This document shows positions 1 to 6,306 of a stretch of DNA of 17,423 nucleotides, in pieces. Numbering within the stretch: the first letter of the stretch is position 1; each line of letters begins with the position of its first letter. The position numbers were made by a program, and so were the translations under genes. This DNA is from Neovahlkampfia damariscottae (lineage: Eukaryota > Heterolobosea > Selenaionea > Neovahlkampfiida > Neovahlkampfiidae): NCBI GenBank assembly GCA_016618085.1, contig JABLTG010000267.1:1-17423 (forward strand), given 5' to 3'. A model generated the notes under the pieces. That model saw nothing but the letters and a program-made list of their open reading frames with translations. It made no database searches and was not told where the DNA came from.

Positions 1-215
1 CTTTGGATTACATAAATGCGGTGCAAATACCCAATAAAAAAAAAATTCGTAAAAGAAAAATATTTGTTCACCCTTCAATAATGAATAAATACATTGAAAA
101 ACGAAAAAATAAAATATGTGATAGCTCCTCAATGATATTATTAAATGAAATATTCCCAAACAAAGCAAAAGAAACTTATACAAAATTACATGATTTGAGC
201 TTTAAATTCAAATGA
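1..215 (+). CDS. Partial hypothetical protein, 3' end only (viral-like block)
   Basis: An open frame enters from the left edge and ends at a TGA at 213-215, leaving about 70 residues of a lysine-rich basic C-terminus. No start is visible, because the frame is open at the first base, so this is the tail of a longer gene. It lies 27 nt before the next start on the same strand, the same tight head-to-tail packing seen through position 2300. I recognise no domain. It is assigned to the giant-virus-like block only by position and style. Confidence 0.5.
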   Translation, partial: LDYINAVQIPNKKKIRKRKIFVHPSIMNKYIEKRKNKICDSSSMILLNEIFPNKAKETYTKLHDLSFKFK

Positions 216-242
216 AAATTTTTTATGTAAATTAGATATATA

Positions 243-464
243 ATGGATTATCTTTCTAGCGGACTTTATTATGTTTCAAATTACAATATTGTTAATAATG
301 CAAATTTATTTAATTTTTTTGTGTTACAATTAAAAAAACAAACTGAAGATGAAAGAAAACAATTTGTTTCAGAAATGAATTTATTGCTTGGAAAAAAGTT
401 CACAAAGCAATTTAAGTATTACCTTCATGACAAAAACCTTGAAGACTTTTTGAAATGTTTCTAA
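243..464 (+). CDS. Small hypothetical protein, giant-virus-like block
   Basis: A 73-residue frame begins at an ATG directly behind the AT-only leader AGATATATA, a start context shared with the gene at 1423. The product is rich in Asn, Phe and Tyr near the N-terminus and has a charged helical stretch with QTEDERKQF around residue 35-45. I recognise no family. It is intronless, on the same strand as its neighbours and separated from them by only 27 and 51 nt. A short product like this could be viral or an orphan; evidence that it is real rests on context and start signal rather than on homology. Confidence 0.5.
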   Translation: MDYLSSGLYYVSNYNIVNNANLFNFFVLQLKKQTEDERKQFVSEMNLLLGKKFTKQFKYYLHDKNLEDFLKCF

Positions 465-517
465 AAAAACGCAATAAAAAATGATTTAAAAATTTAATCT
501 ATAGTAATATTAATAAT
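457..517 (+). promoter_or_regulatory. Intergenic cassette copy 1 (3' end plus start region)
   Basis: About 60 bp running from the end of the 243-464 gene to the ATG at 516. It matches 788-850 almost base for base, including the shared core AATGATTTAAAAATTTAATC and a TAATATTAATAAT start leader. It most likely carries both the terminating region of one gene and the promoter of the next. Confidence 0.55.
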
Positions 518-782
518 GATGAAATTTAAACTTACAATAATTGCTTCAAAAGAAGACGAAAATGGAAACAAGCTTAAATTTTCAGATGAAGATGCTGGTA
601 TATTATGCACATCAATATTGTCAGATAAAGGATTATTAAATAAGGATTCGATTCTTAGAGTTAAAATATTTAATGATAATTTTAATTTTAATGATAATTT
701 GACCGATGATGTTTTTGATGGTGTCACAAAAGAATATTATAAAGATCAACCAATAGTGAAATTTGGCAATAAAAAAGATTAA
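516..782 (+). CDS. Small acidic hypothetical protein, giant-virus-like block
   Basis: An 88-residue protein starting with two consecutive ATG codons at 516 and 519; which one is used cannot be decided. It starts as a probable beta strand (residues 1-10, MMKFKLTIIA) and is rich in Asp, Glu and Asn, with an NFNDN/FNFND segment near residue 55. No known domain is recognised. The upstream cassette is a near copy of that of the following gene at 851, so the two may be expressed together. The antisense frame at 494-727 is a shadow. Confidence 0.55.
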   Translation: MMKFKLTIIASKEDENGNKLKFSDEDAGILCTSILSDKGLLNKDSILRVKIFNDNFNFNDNLTDDVFDGVTKEYYKDQPIVKFGNKKD

Positions 783-787
783 AATAT

Positions 788-850
788 TGTTTCTAAAATA
801 ACGCATCAAAAAATGATTTAAAAATTTAATCTATAATAATATTAATAATT
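788..850 (+). promoter_or_regulatory. Intergenic cassette copy 2 (3' end plus start region)
   Basis: Near-identical partner of 457-517, placed between the stop of the 516 gene and the ATG at 851. Differences are a few substitutions and one- or two-base indels. Conservation inside an otherwise divergent AT-rich spacer suggests a functional promoter/terminator signal or a recent duplication of the gene unit. Confidence 0.55.
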
Positions 851-1393
851 ATGGAATTTTCAAGAAAAACACTAAAAATAAAAGGAACGCTTTCAATAAG
901 ATTGGATTCTTGTGATAATTCACACAATGAACATGCATATACAACATATTTTAATCCTGAAGATTCGTCAGATGAAATACTAAAAATATTCAAAACTTAT
1001 GACTTAAATGGTTATAATTTTATGCGCATTTACAAAACAATAAAAGAAAAATTAGAACAAAAAAAAGAGAATGAACATTTTAAAAGTTTAAGTTTTGTAA
1101 ATAAAAAAAAACGATTACTTGACAATTATATGAAATCATGTGATTACAAGTTAGATGAATTAAAAAATGATATTGATTATGATAGGTTTCTCTTAGATGC
1201 AGATATAAATTATAAACTATGTACCAAAAATAAAAATTTGGTATATGATGTTCCTGAAAATTTGAAAAATGATAAAATTTTTATGATAAAGGTTATTAAG
1301 CTTAATGGTGAATATTATGACTTAGCTTCTGATAACTTAAAAAAAGATCCTGAATTTCTTTCACAAATTGTTGATATATTTAGGAAAAAATAA
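851..1393 (+). CDS. DUF4116-like repeat protein, giant-virus type
   Basis: A 180-residue protein. The C-terminal third (about residues 125-175) reads as a DUF4116-type unit: a short helix, then ENLKNDKIFMIKVIKLNGE, then a second half-repeat with ASDNLKKDPEFLSQIV. The pattern 'LKND..F....IK.NG..Y..AS..LK.D.EF' is the hallmark of this repeat, which is known from giant DNA viruses of amoebae and from some bacteria and protists. The N-terminal 120 residues are charged and unassigned. The gene is intronless, preceded by the duplicated cassette at 788-850, and lies 30 nt before the next gene. The biochemical role of DUF4116 is unknown. The domain call is by eye from repeat spacing. Confidence 0.65.
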   Translation: MEFSRKTLKIKGTLSIRLDSCDNSHNEHAYTTYFNPEDSSDEILKIFKTYDLNGYNFMRIYKTIKEKLEQKKENEHFKSLSFVNKKKRLLDNYMKSCDYKLDELKNDIDYDRFLLDADINYKLCTKNKNLVYDVPENLKNDKIFMIKVIKLNGEYYDLASDNLKKDPEFLSQIVDIFRKK

Positions 1394-1422
1394 TTAACTT
1401 TTATGTTTGTTTAAGATATATA

Positions 1423-1719
1423 ATGAATACTGAAACCATCGTTTTGATTATATTAAGTTCACTGACATGTTTGTCATCACTTGTAGCACCAATTATAACG
1501 GCTGTAGTGGAATTCACACGAAGAATTGAGAAATCAAATTGCTGCGGTTCATCTATTGAATTGACTCACATTAATGATCTCAAAGAAGATTTAAATCGAA
1601 CAAAATCAGTTCATGAAATTAAATTAAATGAACAGGAAGAACAAATCCAAAAATTAATGAATTTATTAAATGATCCGAAGACTGAAAGTATTCTATCTTC
1701 TGGAAAAAATAATGTTTAA
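1423..1719 (+). CDS. Single-pass membrane/coiled-coil protein with CCG motif
   Basis: A 98-residue protein. Residues 5-30 form one hydrophobic segment (IVLIILSSLTCLSSLVAPII), followed by a basic stretch and the sequence KSNCCGSSIEL at about residue 38-48. Residues 55-85 form a charged amphipathic helix likely to be a coiled coil. The order 'membrane helix, S-N/D-C-C-G-x-x-I-E' resembles small membrane proteins I associate with large amoebal viruses; this is from memory and was not searched. The start context is AAGATATATAATG, as at 243. The stop lies 25 nt before the next ATG. Confidence 0.6.
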   Translation: MNTETIVLIILSSLTCLSSLVAPIITAVVEFTRRIEKSNCCGSSIELTHINDLKEDLNRTKSVHEIKLNEQEEQIQKLMNLLNDPKTESILSSGKNNV

Positions 1720-1744
1720 ATTATTTTATAAATTAAATATAATA

Positions 1745-2299
1745 ATGGGAAGAGATTGCCACGAGTGTAAAAATTATTGGACATGGGGAAATTTACATAA
1801 ATGTTGTCAATGTGAAAATTATATATGCGATTTTTGTGTGGAAGCTATTAATGAATTTAATCCATATAATAACCATGAATTATATATATTTTGTAATGAT
1901 TGCCATCACGGAAATCATGAATGTTTTATTATCATTTCTGAACATGGTTGTTCATTTGCGAAGACTCAAAAAAAAAACCCTGAATTAATATCAATTGTGG
2001 ACAAATTTACAGTGGACTTGCCCAGATCATTTGGTGTTCAATCACAATTTTTAAAAAAAAAAAGAGACAAATATATTTCTAAAACTTATCTTAAAAATGT
2101 TACAAAAAAAGCAATTAAATTGTGGGGAAATTTTACAAAACCAATAAACTTACATATTGGAATTACAAAATTATTAAATAATTATGACTTTGCAAGAGAA
2201 ATCAAAGAAAAATTACATCCGACAAATAGCACTAAATATGAAATTAATTATGGATTTGAGAAAGGATTAGAAGAAGTCATTGAACAAAAAAATGAGTAA
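1745..2299 (+). CDS. Zinc-cluster (Cys/His-rich) protein
   Basis: The ATG at 1745, behind AAATATAATA, gives 185 residues; a longer reading from 1670 overlaps the previous gene and is unlikely. The N-terminal 70 residues are packed with metal ligands: CxxC at residues 5-8, CCQC near 21-24, CxxC near 30-33, CNDC near 52-55 and several His. This resembles a treble-clef or RING/B-box-like double zinc site, but no exact family can be named. The remaining 110 residues are basic and helical. It is the last gene of the same-strand intronless block; after its stop the sequence style changes to repeats and remnants. Confidence 0.6.
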   Translation: MGRDCHECKNYWTWGNLHKCCQCENYICDFCVEAINEFNPYNNHELYIFCNDCHHGNHECFIIISEHGCSFAKTQKKNPELISIVDKFTVDLPRSFGVQSQFLKKKRDKYISKTYLKNVTKKAIKLWGNFTKPINLHIGITKLLNNYDFAREIKEKLHPTNSTKYEINYGFEKGLEEVIEQKNE

Positions 2300-2350
2300 T
2301 CTGAGGAGAAATGTGAAGAGAAAATGTAAATCTTGGAGAATTATGAAGAA

Positions 2351-2597
2351 TTTGAAAAACGGGAAACAGAGTTTTTTTTGATGAGAAATTTCAAGATGGT
2401 CCAGTGGAGAGGAAATTTGCTGTTCTCAGCTCACCAGAATCAAAAAACCTTGATATGTCAATTCGGAATTCAAAATTTGAAAAACGGGAAACTGACTTTT
2501 TTTTGATGAAAAAATTCAAGATGGTCCAGTGGAGAGAAAATCCGACGTTCTCAGCTCACCAGAACGAAAAAACCTTTATATGTCAATTCGGGCAAGA
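2351..2597. repeat. 125-bp tandem repeat, two copies
   Basis: Copy 1 begins at 2351 (TTTGAAAAACGGGAAAC) and copy 2 at 2476 with the same words, so the period is 125 bp. Shared landmarks are CAAGATGGTCCAGTGGAGAG, GTTCTCAGCTCACCAGAA and ATATGTCAATTCGG. The copies are roughly 90% alike by eye and visibly richer in G and C than their surroundings. They lie exactly between the viral-like block and the remnant zone. The plus-strand frame at 2404-2676 runs through them but looks like a chance frame. Confidence 0.85.
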
Positions 2598-2672
2598 CCC
2601 CACTTACTTCTTGATGATATTTGATATTTCTTTTTGTATATCTTCCACCGCATTCACAAACAAATTTTTCAT

Positions 2673-2960
2673 TTAAATTATGTTTTGCTGCACAATCAAT
2701 ACGATATTGTTTTTACTTTCTTCAGTTCTGATTGGTCTGTTTTTATTCACACAATCAAGTTGATCTTTCCAAAAAGTTTCTCTTTTTCGAAGTTCAATGT
2801 CATTATTACATGGATAATCTTCAATAAATTCAATTTTGCAATTTTCTCGGTCTTCTCTAAATAAAACACGACTCATACAATCACCACGTTCAGCTGTATA
2901 AATCTTTTGTTGTACTTCCTACATAAACTTTTGGGTTAACTGAGTTGAAAATTTTGTAAA
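2673..2960 (-). pseudogene. GIY-YIG nuclease remnant, frameshifted
   Basis: Read on the minus strand, the segment starts with NPKVYVGSTTKDLYS, the front of a GIY-YIG domain (here VYVGS). It hits a stop near 2895 and continues in another frame with AERGDCMSRVLF, IEFIEDYPCNN, ELRKRETFWKDQLDCVNKN and RPIRTEES. The tail pattern, with RE..W and C.N.. plus RPIRTEE, is typical of short GIY-YIG proteins in giant viruses and protists. The arginine/histidine part that normally follows 'GSTT..L' is disrupted at the frameshift. No intron with GT/AG ends explains the change of frame. The remnant carries no start of its own and is judged dead. Confidence 0.7.
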
Positions 2961-3077
2961 TTTTTGCTTTTTGGAAAACTAACATGAGTGTTTGTTTTTT
3001 GATTACTTTTTATACCTTATATTTTTAAGTGTTTAATTGAAATTCAATGACTTTCAAAAATAAAATAATTAATTCAT

Positions 3078-3108
3078 CTCGATTTAATTATTTTCAATTA
3101 AAAGAATT
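3078..3108 (+). promoter_or_regulatory. Upstream element shared with 4465-4499
   Basis: Contains CTCGA, then TAATTA, then the 18-nt core TTTTCAATTAAAAGAATT, ending 23 nt before the ATG at 3132. The same element in the same order occurs on the minus strand at 4465-4499, ending 25 nt before the start at 4439. It is not seen upstream of the other genes here. Confidence 0.65.
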
Positions 3109-3131
3109 TTTTTGTGTTAATATATAATTCA

Positions 3132-3935
3132 ATGAGTTTCTCCAAAACTTTCAGAGAAAAACCATACAACGGAAAAAATTTAGGATCCAGTGTTTCAATC
3201 ATATGTCCACCTCCTTCAACTGATCATAGTATCAGTGAAACAGCTTGGATTAATTGTAAAGTTGAATTTGATGTTGAAATTATCAACAAAACATCAGTAT
3301 CACCTACAAATGTTGATTTAGAACAAGTATTGCAACTAGATAATTTCATTCATTCAAAATCTCTTGCAGTGAATTATACCACTTTCAGCCGATATCCAAA
3401 AGATAAAAGTTTAAATTTGAAATTTCTACAACCTGTTAGAAGACCTTCAAATGCATCTACTTTACCTTCAAGATTAATTACTCAAGTAGCATTTAGAACT
3501 CCATTGAAGATTATACCATTTGGAGGACAAATTCCTGTTACAAATGTCAAAGATTTGAATTATAGTGCAACTCTTCTTGGACACAGCGCGATTGAAACTG
3601 AATTGTTCATATTCAAAATTACTTCATCGTTCAAAGAATATTCTCTCGAATTTCAATATCAAGAAGTTGATGAGAGAAAAGAATTCTTAAACGAACCATA
3701 CTTCAGTTGGGAATTTCATCGTGATTTTGAAGGTGATTTCATTCGTTCTCATAACCTTTCAAAAAGTTATATCGAAATCAAACAAAGATCAAAAATTGGA
3801 AGTTATGGTCTTGGAAAAAAAGTAGAAATGCTTCAAGTTGGTTATGTTCATATCTTCGATGCATCAGCTCTTGGAGAATCATCAGAACGAGTTATATACA
3901 TTGATTCCAACGATAAAGTTGACATTAGTGTTTGA
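3132..3935 (+). CDS. Hypothetical protein, probably beta-rich
   Basis: The ATG at 3132 (MSFSKTFREKPY) is preferred over a non-ATG start at 3114, giving 267 residues without introns. The protein has no signal peptide and no membrane segment. It alternates short hydrophobic strands with polar loops: a Pro-rich CPPPS near residue 25, a LQPVRRPS segment near 100, and a long C-terminal strand-rich part with FSWEFHRDFEGDF near 195. This is compatible with a beta-sandwich or jelly-roll fold, but no family is recognised. It is the only intact gene in the 3.0-6.2 kb region, and it shares its upstream element with the minus-strand gene at 4439. A structural or virion-associated protein of a small DNA element is one possibility, and only an inference. 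Confidence 0.7.
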   Translation: MSFSKTFREKPYNGKNLGSSVSIICPPPSTDHSISETAWINCKVEFDVEIINKTSVSPTNVDLEQVLQLDNFIHSKSLAVNYTTFSRYPKDKSLNLKFLQPVRRPSNASTLPSRLITQVAFRTPLKIIPFGGQIPVTNVKDLNYSATLLGHSAIETELFIFKITSSFKEYSLEFQYQEVDERKEFLNEPYFSWEFHRDFEGDFIRSHNLSKSYIEIKQRSKIGSYGLGKKVEMLQVGYVHIFDASALGESSERVIYIDSNDKVDISV

Positions 3936-4011
3936 ATAAATTCTATGTTTCGGTTGTTGATGGAGAATTTGTTAAATCTTCAATTAAAATTTAAAAAACA
4001 ATAAACTTCAT

Positions 4012-4439
4012 CTAAACTTTTTTTTCCTTTTCGAAGTTAAGACTATTTATATATTCTTTGGTGTATTCTCTTATTGCAATATCTACATAATCAGTATCAC
4101 TATTACCCCTAATAGTTAGCTCAACAGATTGTTTTAAACGGTTGTATTTTTCAAGCAAATCTTCTCCACAAATATCCACAAATATTTTGTCCAATCTTTG
4201 ATGTTCCTCACTTCTTTGTTTGCTTTCAGTCAATACTTCAAACATCCATTCTTTTTTTATTTTCTCTAAAAGTTTAGCTAAAGCTCCATTTTCCATTTTT
4301 CCATAAATCCTGTGAATAGTTCGTCTGCAGATTTACTCATTAGTATATCAGCGCAATAGCTGTGTATATTACCATCCCAATCTGTAGACACGTAATCTTC
4401 TTCGATTTTTTTGAGTATTTCACTTTTAATATTTTTCAT
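4012..4439 (-). pseudogene. Small helical protein split into two frames
   Basis: A 53-codon frame runs from the ATG at 4439 to a TAG at 4278. A second frame, with ATG at 4296, runs to 4012 (94 residues). The two overlap by 19 nt in a stretch of repeated GAAAAATGG/GAAAATGG words. Together they read as one roughly 140-residue charged helical protein with its frame shifted inside the A-rich overlap. Genuine overlapping genes are less likely in a eukaryote but cannot be excluded. The upstream element at 4465-4499 serves this gene. No family is recognised. Confidence 0.5.
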
Positions 4440-4464
4440 GTTTCAAGTTATACTAACTGCGAAG

Positions 4465-4499
4465 AATTCTTTTAATTGAAAATTAATTAATTCTCGAGA
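4465..4499 (-). promoter_or_regulatory. Upstream element shared with 3078-3108
   Basis: On the minus strand it reads CTCGAG, then AATTAATTAA, then TTTTCAATTAAAAGAATT, and stops 25 nt before the ATG of the 4439 gene. The 18-nt core is identical to that upstream of the plus-strand gene at 3132. Confidence 0.65.
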
Positions 4500-4500
4500 A

Positions 4501-5075
4501 CTAAATATAAATTATTGAACCGCCAAATTTATTTTTTTCCAATTTCAAAATCTGAGATTTTGAGGTTTCATTCATCAATGCAGCACCATGCAAAACATGA
4601 TCAAAGAAACTTGCAATATCTGAAACTCCATTGATACATTTCTGAACAACATTAGGCATAGAACTAACCAAACTTTTTGCATCTTGCATCACAAACTCTT
4701 CAATAACTGTGTTCATCAGGTTGTTAGCTTTGAACATGTTGAATATGAAATGTTGGCAATTCGTTGAACCACCTCTATACAAAAACATTTCTTCAGCTCC
4801 AATTAATTCCAAACATCTTTCATGCATTGTATTTAAATTAAATGGAACAACATCCTTATAATTTGAAATGAATAAACTTTTTGCTGATCGGAAATAATTT
4901 TATCTACAGATTGAATATTCAAAACTAGGTTTTTTTCAAATAAAACATACTGATTTGTTGCCAATCTTGCAATTCCAAATAAATGAATTAAATCATCATA
5001 ATTCAATTCATCTTTTTTCTTTTGCCAGTTTCCGGAAGGCTTTATAATGGAATTTTTATAGTCTTTGAATTCCAA
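4501..5075 (-). pseudogene. Permuted NlpC/P60-like cysteine hydrolase, frameshifted
   Basis: The first frame (ATG at 5075) gives MEFKDYKNSI with DDLIHLFGIARL at residues 27-38 and VLFEKN near 44-49. After a run of five A at about 4880 the reading continues in the -1 frame with SLFISNYKDVV, NTMHERCLELIGAEEMF and RGGSTNCQHFIFNMFKANN. The order His (HLFG), acidic (FEKN), then Cys in NCQ is that of permuted papain-fold NlpC/P60-type enzymes. In cellular and viral relatives these are peptidases, amidases or acyltransferases. A helical tail with QDAKSLVSSMP and an ISFFDHVLHG-like stretch completes about 180 residues. A one-base indel best explains the break; a translational frameshift is possible because the site is A-rich. 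An ATTGG motif lies upstream (around 5139-5175). Confidence 0.65.
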
Positions 5076-5231
5076 AATTTACTCTTAGTAAAGAGCATAA
5101 CCCCTACTACTATCAGATTTCTCCAACGAATTTTATTGAACCAATAAACCTTACAACAAATTTCTTTAGTCCAATCAAAAATGTCTCAAAGAGAAATTGT
5201 CATATGATGTGATCAAATGTTGAATAAAATT

Positions 5232-6187
5232 TTATTTGGTTTTCAAAAAATCCAAATCATCCATTTGAAATCGTTCTGAAATCTTGACATTTTGAATTAC
5301 TTTCATTACTTCTTCAGAAAGTTTCAAATCAAAGACAGGAGATTTCACAATTTTCCCAGTTTCCAAACTAGTTCTTCTGTTGAGATGTATAGATCTTTTG
5401 ATATAAGCACTTTCCAAGTCTTGGGTTTAATCACTTTTTTGAAAGAAACAATCAAATTCTTCAACAAAATTTCAATTTGATTAACTGTTAAATTTGGGCA
5501 AATTGTTTTTCTAAACGTATGATCGGTTACCAATTCTGGTTGCGAAACAATACAACGTTAATACATTCTCTTGTATATTTAAAAATGATACTTTGACAAT
5601 TCTCATCATTCATTTTAATCTTTTCGGTTTGATACCAATTTTCAAAATGTGCCATACTGACTTTGATTTCAACTGTTCTTTTAGCATGTTCAGGTATTTT
5701 AAAAAAAATATTCGAAATATAAGCATCCAATTTAATAATGATAGATTCAAAAAGTGATTTTGAATTTGTTGATTGATAGAATTTTTGACAAAATTATTCT
5801 TCAAAGAATCCAAGAAGGAAAGTCCAAAAACTATTTTTGTTTTTGTTTCAAAAGGATTGATTCTTTTGGATGGTGTAATCACCGGATTTTCATAATCTAT
5901 ATTGAAAAGTGTGTATTCAAGTACTGTTGTAATTTTTTCAAAAGTTAGTTGAATGAGGGATGAATAGGAAAGGGAGAGCAAATCATAACATTTCAAAGAG
6001 AATTTTTGAATCGATTCCTCTTTTGAATGAGTTTCTTTTTTTCGCTGAAAACAAGCTTAGGCCTGCTACTACTTGCAACATTTTGAATTTCATCAACTCT
6101 CCATAAAATTGTCAATTCATCATCTTGATTTAAACTGAAATCTTTTTTAATTTTCAACATTAGGGATACTAATTCAATGATCTTCAT
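5232..6187 (-). pseudogene. Multiply frameshifted gene of about 315 codons, unknown family
   Basis: Five minus-strand frames follow each other without gaps: MKIIELVSLMLKI (from 6187), then SIQKFSLKCYDLL, then KLDAYISNIFFK, then PELVTDHTFRKT, and last SAYIKRSIHLNRR, ending at a TAA at 5232. Switches fall near 6045, 5765, 5545 and 5425, often next to A or T runs. No GT/AG pair of normal length (32-41 nt) spans any of the switches, so introns do not explain them. Each segment has sensible amino-acid composition and hydrophobic spacing, which argues for one former gene rather than chance frames. No domain is recognised. The ATTGG region at 6275 lies between this gene and the divergent B-box gene and may once have served both. 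Confidence 0.6.
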
Positions 6188-6274
6188 TTTGACATCTGTT
6201 TCTGAATGAAAGGAAAAAAAATAAAAAGAAAATTATCTAATTCTTCGTTATGAAATAAAAAGACGTTGAAATAA

Positions 6275-6284
6275 TTGACCAATC
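6275..6284 (+). promoter_or_regulatory. CCAAT-type motif upstream of B-box gene
   Basis: TGACCAATCA lies about 22 nt before the ATG at 6307, between two divergent genes. The same word, or its complement TGATTGGTCA, recurs at 9338-9347 and 10295-10304. Confidence 0.55.
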
Positions 6285-6306
6285 AGGAATTCTTTTTCAT
6301 TGCAAA

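Noticed and set aside
2351-2597. CRISPR-like array
   Set aside because: Only two long units without short unique spacers, in a eukaryotic context.
2404-2864. Plus-strand frames across the 125-bp repeat and the GIY-YIG remnant
   Set aside because: The frames run through a tandem repeat and are antisense to a recognisable nuclease remnant; no start signal or domain supports them.
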